A stretch of DNA of 64,000 bases from CAZSMC01 sp964607755 (GCA_964607755.1 CAZSMC010000015.1:1-64000), one strand, 5' to 3'; shown: positions 1-9,099, counted from the stretch's first letter. Made by a program: numbers and translations. Notes: generated by a model from the letters alone, not told the origin.

Positions 1-993
1 AAATGGGCCGGACTTGTGCAGAGCGTTCTTATACCTGCGGCTATTGCTGCTGTAATTGCCGGTGTGTTTGATCATCAGCAAAAACTCCGGCTTGAACTGC
101 AAGACCATGCCCGGTACAGGCAGTGGGATAAAGTTTTACAGGATTACAAAAGCCTGGAGAATCCGGATTTATTATCTGGCTTTTTACGGAATATGGCGTT
201 GTTGAACAAAGGCACTTTACTTGATGATCTTTTCACATACCGGAATCCATACCAGGACAAGACACTTTATTTGCCCCAAGATCCAGGCGTTTCCAAAGCA
301 TTGTACCGGAGTGATTTTGAGATGAGTATAAACTATGTTAATTCAGCGCATCGATGGGCGTACGAGGCGTTTTCACAGAACAAAGAAACTCCGTGGAATA
401 TGCAGCGATTGGCAGAATGCAATATCATCAAAAGAGAATACAATGCCGCACAAAAGTGCATTAATATTTTAAGAAAAATGTGGTTCTATGAAAATACAGC
501 CAATGAATACCAGCAATATGTTCGTTCGGATACGGCATTGACGACGAACGAGTTATTGCGACGTGTGAGAGAACATAATACTTTGGATGATTTCGTCGTC
601 AGATCGCTGGATGAAAGAGCAGAAGACGCTGAAATATTATTGGAGAGCAATCCGAAAAATCGCGCGGCATACGATTATTTAATTGCTGCCTGTCTCCTCA
701 GAGCCAAGGTCGGAAAGCTCATAAATCACCTTGATGAGCTTGATCAAGTCGGGTATACCTCAGTGCCTCGGCATGTAGAAGAAGCGATTATCCTGTATGT
801 GACAAATACGAAAAATACGGATATTTTAAAAAAACATTTGCCATCATTGTACACAATGAATCGATACAAACAATTCCACCAAAAAGTATCGCGCTATAAA
901 GACGATCCTACACTAGCAGCCGAAATATTAGCAGATGATTTCGGGGATACGTATTGGTATTATGTATTATTCAGCGGTTATCAATCTCGTTGA
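1..993 (+). CDS. DUF6057 family membrane/TPR-like protein, C-terminal part (5' end outside window)
   Basis: The frame is open from base 1, so this is the 3' part of a gene that begins upstream; GTG at 16 is only the first start-like codon. One hydrophobic segment is left at the visible N-terminus (about residues 4-18, LIPAAIAAVIAG), followed by about 300 residues of helical, TPR-like sequence. It is clearly paralogous to the C-terminal half of the protein at 53451-55286: both carry WAYEA....ETPWN-QRL, a P-R-H-x-E-E-A-I motif and an ending with T-Y-W-(Y/F)-Y. The full-length paralog has many membrane segments before this domain, so the missing part here is probably the membrane half. The stop lies 19 bases before the start of the PD40 lipoprotein gene, the same order as in the second copy. 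The biochemical role of DUF6057 is not known. Confidence 0.85.
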   Translation, partial: KWAGLVQSVLIPAAIAAVIAGVFDHQQKLRLELQDHARYRQWDKVLQDYKSLENPDLLSGFLRNMALLNKGTLLDDLFTYRNPYQDKTLYLPQDPGVSKALYRSDFEMSINYVNSAHRWAYEAFSQNKETPWNMQRLAECNIIKREYNAAQKCINILRKMWFYENTANEYQQYVRSDTALTTNELLRRVREHNTLDDFVVRSLDERAEDAEILLESNPKNRAAYDYLIAACLLRAKVGKLINHLDELDQVGYTSVPRHVEEAIILYVTNTKNTDILKKHLPSLYTMNRYKQFHQKVSRYKDDPTLAAEILADDFGDTYWYYVLFSGYQSR

Positions 994-1012
994 ACTTTGG
1001 AAGGAGAACCTC

Positions 1013-2566
1013 ATGAGGTATTTGGCTTTAATTGGCACAATTTTTATTTCTCTTGCAATTGGATGCCGAACAACAGATTTACATAACGCACAACCAGTAC
1101 CGCATTTTCCCTCAATTCAACCGGACTATATTAATGTGACACTCCCGCCCAATATCGCGCCTATAAACTTTGTCATTGACGAAGACGCCAGTCAGTATGT
1201 TGCAGAAATCAGTTCACAAAGGGGAGAACATATCCGCATCGTTTGCAACGACGGCCGTGTTCGGATACCGGCAGCCAAATGGCGCCGATTGTTGCAGGAA
1301 AATGCCGGCGAAAAGTTAAATATAGATATTTACGTCAAAACGCAAAATACCTGGCGTGCTTTTAAAACCATTGTCAATCCTATTGCTCCCGATCCAGTGG
1401 ACAGTCATTTGGTTTATCGTTTGATTGAGCCACAATTCACCTATTGGAATGAAATGGGCATTTACCAGCGCAATGTGCAGACTTTTGAAGAAAAGCCGGT
1501 CCTGGAAAACCGGGCGACGGGTAATAATTGCATGAATTGTCACACATTTTGTCAAAATAATCCCGACCGCATGCTTTTTCATCTTCGCGGTGGCCGGACT
1601 TCCGGCACCATATTTCGCCTGCCAGATAAACTTGTCAAAGTCAATACCGGAACAGATGCTTTTAAAGCCGGCGCTTATGCCTCATGGCATCCTGACGGCC
1701 GTTTAGTAGCTTTTGCTTCCATCAAGTTAACACAGTTTTTTCATGCCAGGGGTGATGAGATACGGGATGTGCTGGATTGGGGTTCGGATATTATTATATA
1801 TGACATCGAACAAAATAAAATCACCACCCAGCCAACCATTTCTCGTCCCGATCTGCTTGAGACATTTCCAGGGTGGTCTGCTGACGGACGTACACTCTAC
1901 TTTTGTAGAGCATTAGCGCCAGAACATTTCATACGTGAAGATAGTACAGTTGAAAAATTTTGGTACAAAAAGGTTAAATTTGATATCGTTAAAATAGCCT
2001 ACAATCCAGAGAACGATGAATGGGGAGATGTGGAAATGGTGGTGTCTTCAAAAAAGTATGATAAAACCTGCCTGATACCGCGTGTATCACCGGACGGCCG
2101 CTTTATGGCGTTTAATATGGCACAATACGGCAATTTCCCGGTTTTCCGTTCGGATAACGATATTTATATTCTGAACCTTCAGACGGGTGAAATAAATCGG
2201 CCTGAATTTAATAGCAATCAGGTTGATGCTTATCATCAATGGTCCAGTAACAGTCACTGGTTGATTTTCAGCAGTAAACGAACAGATGGGTTGTGTGCGC
2301 ATCCCTATTTTGTTTATGTTGATGATGCCGGAAATTTTCATAAACCGTTTGTTCTGCCGCAAAAGGATCCGTCGTTTTATGACAGTTTCTTATATACCTA
2401 TAACTTGCCGGAACCTGTCAACGGACCGGTAAAAACATCTCCGCAAAAATTTCTAAAGACAGCCCTGAATAACGAACAGACTTACCAGGCCATTCTGGAT
2501 CCAGATATTAAAGTTGAGGCAAAGGAAAAATTTGATGATAGCGGTTGGAAACCGGCGCCAAAATGA
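1013..2566 (+). CDS. PD40 beta-propeller lipoprotein with one c-type heme motif (CMNCH)
   Basis: A 517-residue secreted lipoprotein. I chose ATG 1013 over the upstream in-frame ATG 935 because it has an AAGGAG ribosome site at 1001-1006 and gives a proper lipoprotein signal ending LAIGC (Cys18); the longer form would overlap the DUF6057 gene. Residues about 36-115 form a conserved N-terminal domain beginning DYINVTLPPNIAP. C173-M-N-C176-H177 is a CxxCH heme c attachment motif, followed by F-H-L-R-G. Residues about 225-480 contain PD40/TolB-like blades (SWHPDGRLVAF, GWSADGRTLYF, RVSPDGRFMAF). Related Bacteroidota proteins are often labelled cytochrome c biosynthesis or TolB-like, but no function is established. 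It forms a two-gene unit with the DUF6057 gene upstream and converges on the VWA gene with 15 bases between stops. Confidence 0.88.
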   Translation: MRYLALIGTIFISLAIGCRTTDLHNAQPVPHFPSIQPDYINVTLPPNIAPINFVIDEDASQYVAEISSQRGEHIRIVCNDGRVRIPAAKWRRLLQENAGEKLNIDIYVKTQNTWRAFKTIVNPIAPDPVDSHLVYRLIEPQFTYWNEMGIYQRNVQTFEEKPVLENRATGNNCMNCHTFCQNNPDRMLFHLRGGRTSGTIFRLPDKLVKVNTGTDAFKAGAYASWHPDGRLVAFASIKLTQFFHARGDEIRDVLDWGSDIIIYDIEQNKITTQPTISRPDLLETFPGWSADGRTLYFCRALAPEHFIREDSTVEKFWYKKVKFDIVKIAYNPENDEWGDVEMVVSSKKYDKTCLIPRVSPDGRFMAFNMAQYGNFPVFRSDNDIYILNLQTGEINRPEFNSNQVDAYHQWSSNSHWLIFSSKRTDGLCAHPYFVYVDDAGNFHKPFVLPQKDPSFYDSFLYTYNLPEPVNGPVKTSPQKFLKTALNNEQTYQAILDPDIKVEAKEKFDDSGWKPAPK

Positions 2567-2581
2567 TTTTTTTCACAATTT

Positions 2582-4756
2582 TTAGACCATCCCCTTGCGT
2601 TTTCGAACATACCATTCTGCTGCCAGGAAAAGAACAATGAGAATCAAAAGCACACTGCTATTCCACAATTCCTGTTCCAGAGTGGTTTCCTTTTTTTGCG
2701 GTTCGCCCTGAATGATATCAGCGAGAAGGGCTACGGAATCCGCAGGCACATAGTGACCGCCTGTCGCGGTTGACAGCGCTTTAAGCACAGTTTTATCAGC
2801 GCGTAAGGCTGTCAACTCTGCGCTGTATTCACCCACGCTGAAACGTATTGTGTCATTGCCAAGCACAGTGGTTTGACGACGCGCCTGAACCACGGCCTGG
2901 TAGTCCCCTGGTTGGTCCGGACGAACATTTAATTCATGCCGGCCATTTCCAATAGATTCCGGTCTAAACTTTTTTTCGCCGGATTGATTTGATAAAGAAA
3001 CCGCTACATCGGCATTTTCAACAGGTTCGAGGTTTTCATTCAAAACCTGGATATCAAGCCGGATATCATCGCCGTATTTATAGATATTTTTCTCGGTTTG
3101 TACGCGCACCAACTTTTCCGAACGGCTGGTTTCCAGCCAGCGCATCAAGTTGTTAAACATCTGCCGAAAGACATCCTGGTCATAGCCGGAACCGCGCATC
3201 ATCAAATCCCAGCGCCACAAATCTTCTGCCAAAATCGCCGCAGATTTCTGACCGTCATGACTTTTAATCACGATCATCGGCTGCTCATCGTTGGACTGGC
3301 CTCGTTCTGGCCGGGCTGTAACCAGAACTTTTGAATCCGGCCACAATTCTGTGGTCCGGTAAGATGCAAACACTGGCGGTAATTTTTTCCAAATGGTTTG
3401 CCTGTCTGTTGCCTGGCCGTCAAGATGTGTAATCGGATGATGAAAACCGGCAGGCGACAAATCAGCTAGAACGCGTTGTGTCTGAATGCGCCGACCGTTC
3501 ATTTGCAAAGGTAAATGAGAAGCGAGTGAACCAAGTCTGGCATAGTTCGTGCCTCTACCTAAAATAGCTAAAAGTGAAGATTGTCTTTTTTCTACGGTCG
3601 CTTGGATGTTCTGCACAAGAGAAGCCCGGGTTCTGGATGTTGGATAATTGTAAAGGATAAAAATATCGGTTTCTTCAAGACGAGTGCTCGCCGGCGTATT
3701 GTCATAAGAACCGTCCGGATTTTCAATGTAAACCTGCACATCATACCGGTCTGAGGTGGACAGATAGCGACGCATAAAAGAGATGTCAGAAGAGATTTGC
3801 CCGGCTAGAAGCGAAATACGCAATTTTGATTTCAAGATATCAATATACCCGGTTCGTATATTATTGGCATCGGTTTGCTCGTTTTCCTGAAACGGAATAA
3901 CGACATCCAGCTTTAATTGGCCGGTTTTATCAGGAGTAAATTCAAGCGTGATTGATTTTTCAGACGGCCCGGCTGGTAAATCGACATTTTGCATCGCTAA
4001 TATGCTGCCTTTGCTCTGCAATCGAACCGGCACTGTCATGTTATCAAAACCGGTATTGCGAATACTGACACTGACACGGGTTTTTTCACCCACGTAAGAA
4101 AATGGGTTCATTTCAAGATCGATAAGCGCCAGATCAGTGACCGGTTCATCCGAACCGATGCCAATGCTATGAACCGGGACACCTATCTCTCCGGCAAATC
4201 TGGCGGGATTGCCGCCGGCATTGTAGCTGCCGTCTGAAAATACTACGATGCTGTTCAAATGTTCCGAAGCAAGTCTTGTTTTGATCCGTTTCAAGTTTTC
4301 AGCGATATTGGTTACATCGCCGTTCAGGGCAAGAGAGTCAAGATGGTCAGGATTCAATGTTGAAAGTGTATTAGCAAATGAGAAGAAACGCACATCAAAA
4401 TCTTTTTGCAACTCTGTATAAACAGGATCTTTGAGTGTTTTTCGCAAAAGTTCTTCTCTTGACCCAATTTGATCTGTGAGGGATAAGCTGGCGGAACAGT
4501 CAACCGCCAGAGCAAGCACCGGTTTTTGTGTCCTGGTAAATTGAAGGTGAACAATGGTTTTAAACAGCACAATCAAAATGAGAAAAAGCGCAATGCTCCT
4601 GAAAAGGATCAGGATACCACGCGTTGTTTTCGAAACGATAGGATTGGTGCGGCGGTAAATCCATAACGTAAACGCGAGCGCTGCAATTGCAGATAATACA
4701 TAATAAAATGTATGAACAGAAAAAATGAAATAAATATTGTCTAACCAGCTTAACAT
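2582..4756 (-). CDS. Membrane-anchored VWA domain protein (glutamine amidotransferase-like fold likely)
   Basis: A 724-residue inner-membrane protein. Two membrane segments lie near residues 17-34 and 47-66, and one near the C-terminus (about 700-716) before a basic tail. A von Willebrand A domain starts at about residue 80, with the metal-site motif D86-C-S88-A-S90 and a later FSDGSYN. Next come CARF/Ig-like beta regions (TRVSVSIRNTGF), a central part that in similar large VWA membrane proteins has a glutamine amidotransferase-like fold, and a second Ig-like stretch. Such proteins occur in FCB bacteria in BatA/BatB-like contexts, but no MoxR ATPase is seen here. It is the last gene of the ybbR-tsaD-VWA run, with its ATG 4 bases after the tsaD stop, so translation is probably coupled. 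Confidence 0.8.
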   Translation of the reverse strand: MLSWLDNIYFIFSVHTFYYVLSAIAALAFTLWIYRRTNPIVSKTTRGILILFRSIALFLILIVLFKTIVHLQFTRTQKPVLALAVDCSASLSLTDQIGSREELLRKTLKDPVYTELQKDFDVRFFSFANTLSTLNPDHLDSLALNGDVTNIAENLKRIKTRLASEHLNSIVVFSDGSYNAGGNPARFAGEIGVPVHSIGIGSDEPVTDLALIDLEMNPFSYVGEKTRVSVSIRNTGFDNMTVPVRLQSKGSILAMQNVDLPAGPSEKSITLEFTPDKTGQLKLDVVIPFQENEQTDANNIRTGYIDILKSKLRISLLAGQISSDISFMRRYLSTSDRYDVQVYIENPDGSYDNTPASTRLEETDIFILYNYPTSRTRASLVQNIQATVEKRQSSLLAILGRGTNYARLGSLASHLPLQMNGRRIQTQRVLADLSPAGFHHPITHLDGQATDRQTIWKKLPPVFASYRTTELWPDSKVLVTARPERGQSNDEQPMIVIKSHDGQKSAAILAEDLWRWDLMMRGSGYDQDVFRQMFNNLMRWLETSRSEKLVRVQTEKNIYKYGDDIRLDIQVLNENLEPVENADVAVSLSNQSGEKKFRPESIGNGRHELNVRPDQPGDYQAVVQARRQTTVLGNDTIRFSVGEYSAELTALRADKTVLKALSTATGGHYVPADSVALLADIIQGEPQKKETTLEQELWNSSVLLILIVLFLAAEWYVRKRKGMV

Positions 4757-4760
4757 GTTG

Positions 4761-5762
4761 TTACTTTTCTGTATTTAATGAAAGATTCGGGACGGCATCC
4801 AGCGAAAGAGGGGATTGCTCTCCGCGGCTCAGCCTCATGTGCCCGGCCCTGGCGATCATGGCGGCGTTATCTGTGCAAAGAACTGGCGAAGGAACCATGA
4901 GGTGGATATGCTGTTTTTCACATTTATTCTCAAACGCAGACCGTAAAGCAGAGTTCCGAACAACCCCTCCGGCCAAAACCAGTGAGGCGCATTGCCATTG
5001 CTCCAGGGCCCAAAAAGCTTTTTGTAAAAGCACATCCACGACTGCTGACTGAAAGCTTGCCGCAATATCGGCTGTGTTGATCTCTATATTCTGCTTTGCC
5101 GTTTTCTGCACATGATAAAGCACAGATGTTTTTAATCCGCTGAAACTGAAATTAAGATTGTTTTTTTCCCACAGAGCGCGCGGGAAATCGATACTCGGTT
5201 CCCCGTTTCGCGCCATTTTTTCGATATGCGGACCGCCAGGATAGCCTAAGTGAAGAATTTTGGCAACCTTGTCAAATGCCTCACCGGCTGCATCATCAAT
5301 AGTTTGACCAATAATGTGATAGTTATGTGGTTCTTTGGCGTAGATCAAAAGAGTGTGTCCGCCAGAGGCGACAAGTCCAATAAACGGAAAAGAAATCTCG
5401 CCTTCGACTGCATTCGCCAGAATGTGACCCTCTATATGATTGATGCCAATCCAGGGTATGCCCAGGCTTTGCGCCATTCCTTTTGCCTGGCACAAACCGA
5501 CAAGCAAAGAACCGGCCAATCCAGGGCCATAAGTGACAGCTATGCCGTCTACATCCTGAAGTGAAAGTTCTGCCTTTTTCAGAGCCATTTTTATAATGGG
5601 AATGAGCTGTTTGATGTGAGCGCGGGAAGCAAACTCTGGAACCACGCCGCCATATTTTTCATGGATGGCTTGTGTTGCCAAAATATTTGACAAAAGTCGG
5701 TGATCATCGACGAGCGCAGCGCCGGTTTCGTCGCAGGATGTTTCTATGCCAAGAACGATCAT
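4761..5762 (-). CDS. tsaD: tRNA N6-adenosine threonylcarbamoyltransferase TsaD
   Basis: A 333-residue cytosolic enzyme that transfers the threonylcarbamoyl group from TC-AMP to A37 of tRNAs reading ANN codons, with TsaB and TsaE as partners. The family signature is complete: MIVLGIETSCDETG at the N-terminus, the metal-binding HIEGH at residues 109-113, and the ASKHA-fold glycine motifs LVASGGH and LAGGVV. Length matches the usual 330-340 residues. It sits between a ybbR-like gene (55 bases upstream) and the VWA gene (4 bases downstream), so it is probably transcribed with both. TsaB, TsaC and TsaE genes are not in the window. Confidence 0.97.
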   Translation of the reverse strand: MIVLGIETSCDETGAALVDDHRLLSNILATQAIHEKYGGVVPEFASRAHIKQLIPIIKMALKKAELSLQDVDGIAVTYGPGLAGSLLVGLCQAKGMAQSLGIPWIGINHIEGHILANAVEGEISFPFIGLVASGGHTLLIYAKEPHNYHIIGQTIDDAAGEAFDKVAKILHLGYPGGPHIEKMARNGEPSIDFPRALWEKNNLNFSFSGLKTSVLYHVQKTAKQNIEINTADIAASFQSAVVDVLLQKAFWALEQWQCASLVLAGGVVRNSALRSAFENKCEKQHIHLMVPSPVLCTDNAAMIARAGHMRLSRGEQSPLSLDAVPNLSLNTEK

Positions 5763-5817
5763 TTCATTTATCAGAGTATTCTGCTTATGGTTTTCTCTGT
5801 TCGTTTTATGCTATTTT

Positions 5818-6777
5818 CTATCCGGTTTTTTCCAGCACGATTTTAAAGTACTGCGGTTCTATATTACGAAATTGAATACCTTCAATGGGCTCAAATTCTA
5901 CAGGATAACCTGCGCGTGATGTGTCTTCTTCCTGAAAGTCAACATACGCGTTGATATCTTTTGCTGTAATGGGGAAAACTTTGTTCACACCACCTTGTAT
6001 GATTAAAGACAGTTTAGACGGAATCACGATTGCATTGACACCGTTGGGAACATTCCTCACATCTACGGAAACATTGGTAATGCGTTTTTCCATTAACTTT
6101 TGGACATCAGCCTTAATGGTGACCTGAGACTGTGAAAGTTCGATATGTTTATCAGGTGGTGGGATTAGTTCGACCTGGCGTTCTATGGGATACTTTAGCT
6201 CGTCCCAGGTTTGTGCTCTGGTCTCAATAGAGTCAATTTTTTCAACTTTTGTTTCCGGGCCAGATACATCCACCAGGGAAGGAGTAACCATAGGCTCACT
6301 CACGATGGTGTAACCCATGATCGGCTTTAGGGTTACCCGGTTTTTAACCGGTATTTGCCGGATAATTCGCGGTTCGATCTCGAGCACTATAGAATCCGGT
6401 TCTAAAAGTTGTCGAGCAGAAAGATTTTTTGCATCCCGGGTGAGAAAAATATCTTCTTTGCTAATATCAATCACATGCCTTCCAGACGTCCAGTCAATTT
6501 TCAATTGCAGCCATCCCTCTTTGAACAAAAGAAAGGAGAGCAATGTTTTGCCCTGCCCCTCAAGATGAACTTTGGCCTTTTCTGGAATCGAGTTGGTGAT
6601 TATATGATCATCATTTTGAGGCCTGATTCTGATTGGTATTGTTGTCACGTATTCGTAATTAGCACCAATGACGACAAGAAACCAAATAATAATAGACACC
6701 AGGACAGAAATTATTTTTGCATGACTATCTTCTCTGAAGAACCTGTTAAGAAAAGAAATTATTCGCTGGCTGTCCAT
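5818..6777 (-). CDS. YbbR-like domain protein (CdaR type)
   Basis: A 319-residue protein with a short cytoplasmic N-terminus, one membrane segment at about residues 23-40 (ISVLVSIIIWFLVVIG) and an extracytoplasmic part made of three or four YbbR-like beta repeats, for example IPIRIRPQN near 47 and the LIPPPD region. YbbR proteins of the CdaR type regulate the diadenylate cyclase CdaA, usually its neighbour. Here the next upstream genes are ribosomal, and no cdaA or glmM is present. It is the first gene of the ybbR-tsaD-VWA run after a 434-base gap. Its regulatory role is inferred from the family only. Confidence 0.85.
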   Translation of the reverse strand: MDSQRIISFLNRFFREDSHAKIISVLVSIIIWFLVVIGANYEYVTTIPIRIRPQNDDHIITNSIPEKAKVHLEGQGKTLLSFLLFKEGWLQLKIDWTSGRHVIDISKEDIFLTRDAKNLSARQLLEPDSIVLEIEPRIIRQIPVKNRVTLKPIMGYTIVSEPMVTPSLVDVSGPETKVEKIDSIETRAQTWDELKYPIERQVELIPPPDKHIELSQSQVTIKADVQKLMEKRITNVSVDVRNVPNGVNAIVIPSKLSLIIQGGVNKVFPITAKDINAYVDFQEEDTSRAGYPVEFEPIEGIQFRNIEPQYFKIVLEKTG

Positions 6778-7211
6778 ATTATTGTCTAGCAGTTACTTAA
6801 GAACATTGTTATTGAATTCAAAACGTCTCACTCGTATCACTTTATAAAAACACGATTTATTAAAATATCAATCAGATGAACCCATTGACCCTCCTGATAA
6901 TTCCCTGAAAACAATTGTACCCTGAAAAACTGAACAAATATGGCAGGAGGAATAATGAGGTTGGTATTAACAAAATTTGGGGCTCCTGTGCAAAAGCAAA
7001 ACGAAAACAAGAAACGGTGAATTGAAAAACAGTGAGGGACTGAGTAATTCCATGGCTATCAACTCAGATCCCTCAAAAATCAAACTGCAGTTTTGCAAAA
7101 TTAAATCAATGCAGGTACCACCTGCTTAAAAAGTCCAACCACGAATCGTCATGAAAAACAATGGTCTGGAAAAAACGTTTGCTAATGGTCTTGCTGGGAA
7201 AAACGTCCTTT
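6778..7211. other. 434-base intergenic region, mostly empty
   Basis: This stretch separates ybbR from rplI, both on the minus strand, so it should hold the ybbR promoter and the end of the ribosomal transcript. I see no convincing Rho-independent terminator: the bases after the rplI stop lack a stable hairpin with a T tract. The region near 7158-7207 has an imperfect direct repeat (aatggtct...gaaaaaacg). One short plus-strand reading frame with a strong ribosome site is listed separately. Confidence 0.6.
6955..7020 (+). CDS. Possible 21-residue basic peptide
   Basis: ATG 6955 is preceded by a near-perfect AGGAGG (6945-6950) at 4 bases. The frame encodes 21 residues, beginning MRLVLTKFGAP and ending with a Lys/Arg-rich tail (NKKR), before TGA. 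The ribosome site is the only evidence; I recognise no family and see no clear promoter. It may be chance, or a relic of a longer gene, since it is the only plus-strand signal in a minus-strand region. Confidence 0.2.
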   Translation: MRLVLTKFGAPVQKQNENKKR

Positions 7212-7655
7212 TTATTCCCTGACAATCCAGACTTTGACGGTTGCTTCTACATCTTTGTATAGTTTGACCGCTACTTCAAATACACCCAATTCTTTCAAAG
7301 GTTCATCCAACTGGATTTTTTTCCGATCGATATCATAACCTTTCTCTTTGAGGAGATCGGCGATGTTTTGGTTGGTAATCGCGCCAAAAGCCTTATCCTC
7401 TTCACCAACCTGGATCGGAGCCGTTAACGACACTTTTGACAGTTCATCAGCAAGTGCGCGAGCTTTTTCTATCTCTTTTTCTTCCTGGCGCTGCTGCGCC
7501 GCTTTTTCTTGCTCATACTTTTTTAGATTGCTGCCGGTCGCCGGTACAGCGTATCCCTTTGGTACAAGGTAATTTCTGGCGTATCCTGGTTTCACATCAA
7601 CGATTTCGCCTGCGTCGCCAAGAGTTGTCACGTCTTTTTTAAGAATTATTTTCAT
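7212..7655 (-). CDS. rplI: 50S ribosomal protein bL9
   Basis: A 147-residue large-subunit protein that binds 23S rRNA near the L1 stalk base. The N-terminal domain starts MKIILKKDVTTLGDAGEIV and contains the family pattern VKPGYARNYLVPKGYA; a long connecting helix rich in Lys/Glu (about 45-75) leads to the C-terminal domain ending VKVWIVRE. Length matches the family (about 148). It is the last gene of the rpsF-ssb-rpsR-rplI run, 21 bases after rpsR, a conserved bacterial order. Confidence 0.98.
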   Translation of the reverse strand: MKIILKKDVTTLGDAGEIVDVKPGYARNYLVPKGYAVPATGSNLKKYEQEKAAQQRQEEKEIEKARALADELSKVSLTAPIQVGEEDKAFGAITNQNIADLLKEKGYDIDRKKIQLDEPLKELGVFEVAVKLYKDVEATVKVWIVRE

Positions 7656-7676
7656 AGGACCTTCCTGAACTGTTAT

Positions 7677-7898
7677 CTACTTTGCTGTATTCGAAACATA
7701 AGGTATAAGAGCAAGCTCTCTTGCCAGTTTGATAGCGGTCACTAACTGACGCTGATGTCTGGCACATGTTCCTGATGTTCGTCTGGGAATAATTTTACCT
7801 TGTTCTGTGGTGAAACGTTGCAGGCGTTTCTCGTCCTTAAAATCGATATATTCGACGCCTTCTTCACAGAATCGGCAAATTCTTTTTCTTTTTATCAT
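7677..7898 (-). CDS. rpsR: 30S ribosomal protein bS18
   Basis: A 73-residue small-subunit protein that pairs with bS6 on the platform. The core motif [20 protein letters not shown] is present. C8-x2-C11 near the N-terminus and a third Cys in SGTCARHQ suggest a zinc-binding (C+) variant, although the usual fourth Cys is not obvious. It lies 15 bases downstream of ssb and 21 bases upstream of rplI in the rpsF operon. Confidence 0.98.
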   Translation of the reverse strand: MIKRKRICRFCEEGVEYIDFKDEKRLQRFTTEQGKIIPRRTSGTCARHQRQLVTAIKLARELALIPYVSNTAK

Positions 7899-7913
7899 AT
7901 TAACTCCTACCCT

Positions 7914-8414
7914 TTATAATTTGAGATTTTGATAACCAAAATCAAAATCAGTTGGTTCTACATAGTGCGATTTTTTTGATGATTCCTCATCATCTTTATC
8001 AGATTGGTTGTGTTGTTCAGAAGCAGATGCTTCGATTTCGTCTGTTTGTTCTTCGATATTTTGTAAAGCCTGATGTTCTAAAAGCTGAATACGCCGGGCT
8101 CTTATTTCAACAATGCTGCGCGTCGTGCCGTCATCGGTTCGCCAGCTCTTGCTTTGCAGTTCGCCATCAACAAGGATAGTGCTGCCGATTTTGAGGGTTT
8201 TGACGCCTATTTCTGCCAATTTATGCCAGGCAATGACACCGACCTGACACAAGCTTTCTCGCCAAATTCCTGAATTGTCTTTGTATTTCCGGTTCGAAGC
8301 GATGTTAAAATTCAAAACCGGAGTCCCTTTTGACGTTTTGCGATAAACAGGCTCGCTGGTGACATTGGCGGCTATCAGCACACTGTTGATGTCCGGCATT
8401 TTTAAGTCTGACAT
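7914..8414 (-). CDS. ssb: Single-stranded DNA-binding protein
   Basis: A 166-residue protein with an OB fold at residues about 10-112 (VLIAANVTSEPVYR, NFNIASNRKY, GELQSKSWRTDDG) and a disordered acidic, Ser-rich tail. The tail ends in a hydrophobic GYQNLKL after DFDF, not the usual D-D-I-P-F, so the partner-docking tip differs from textbook SSB. The first Met is preferred because AGGAG lies 8-12 bases upstream; a second Met is at residue 6. It sits between rpsF and rpsR, its normal position, and a small hairpin lies just before its ribosome site. Confidence 0.93.
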   Translation of the reverse strand: MSDLKMPDINSVLIAANVTSEPVYRKTSKGTPVLNFNIASNRKYKDNSGIWRESLCQVGVIAWHKLAEIGVKTLKIGSTILVDGELQSKSWRTDDGTTRSIVEIRARRIQLLEHQALQNIEEQTDEIEASASEQHNQSDKDDEESSKKSHYVEPTDFDFGYQNLKL

Positions 8415-8426
8415 AATCCCGCTCCT

Positions 8427-8451
8427 CTATCTGAAAAACTAGCTCAGATAG
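8427..8451 (-). promoter_or_regulatory. Small RNA hairpin before the ssb ribosome site
   Basis: CTATCTGA (8427-8434) and TCAGATAG (8444-8451) are perfect 8-base inverted repeats with a 9-base loop. On the minus-strand mRNA the 3' arm ends directly before the AGGAG of ssb. There is no T tract, so it is not a standard terminator. It could tune ssb translation or act as an RNA-processing site between rpsF and ssb; this is inference. Confidence 0.4.
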
Positions 8452-8504
8452 TTTATTAATGGATTCAATTCTCCGTATGTTTTTAAGATGACCGGTATGA
8501 AAAA

Positions 8505-9002
8505 TTATTCAACCGGCGGTTCTGACTGCTTTTCTTTTTCGATCTCGGCAGGTTTTTCCTGCTCTTCTTTTTCTTCTTCAGATAAAGCTGTCTCTGAAAC
8601 TTTTTCTTCTGACGTTTCTTCGGTTCCAGACTTTGCCTGAGGTTCTTTCTCACTTTCCTGGAACTTGCTTTCCTTGGCATGAGGTTGAGCTTTGTGTTCA
8701 AGCGCGTGCAAAGCAGCGGTAGATAATTTTATCGTTTTATAGCGCAATATTGCTTCGTTCAAACGATATTCCCGTTCCAACTGTTTAATCATCGTTGGCG
8801 GACCATCGAAACGGATCAGTACATAATAACCGTATTGCCGTTTTTTAATTTCATAAGCCAAGCGCTTTTTACCCCAGCGGTCAATGGTTTCGATTTTGCC
8901 GCCGTTCGCTGAAATAAATCGTTCGTACTTGTTGATAATGCTGTCGATTTCTTCACTTTTTAATAGCGAATCGACGACAAAAATGGTTTCGTATTTTCGC
9001 AA
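8505..9002 (-). CDS. rpsF: 30S ribosomal protein bS6, TTG start, acidic tail
   Basis: A 165-residue protein. The bS6 domain begins LRKYETIFVVDS; the best start is TTG at 9002, with GGAGG about 7 bases upstream (CGGAGGAACGCG). The longer frame beginning at 9119 would add 39 unrelated residues and overlap pth, so I reject it. Residues about 1-98 are the ferredoxin-like S6 fold (RWGKKRLAYEIKKRQYGYY, ERE-RLNEAILRY). Residues about 100-165 are a Glu/Lys/Ser-rich tail, longer than in E. coli S6, where post-translational glutamate addition extends the tail instead. It heads the rpsF-ssb-rpsR-rplI run, 113 bases after pth. Confidence 0.93.
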   Translation of the reverse strand: MRKYETIFVVDSLLKSEEIDSIINKYERFISANGGKIETIDRWGKKRLAYEIKKRQYGYYVLIRFDGPPTMIKQLEREYRLNEAILRYKTIKLSTAALHALEHKAQPHAKESKFQESEKEPQAKSGTEETSEEKVSETALSEEEKEEQEKPAEIEKEKQSEPPVE

Positions 9003-9099
9003 CGCGTTCCTCCGTTGTTGGAATTGTGTGTAATTAAAAAATGTCGTTTGCCTGACAGCAAGGGGCAAAGGGGATATGAAATTAACCGGACATCGATTT

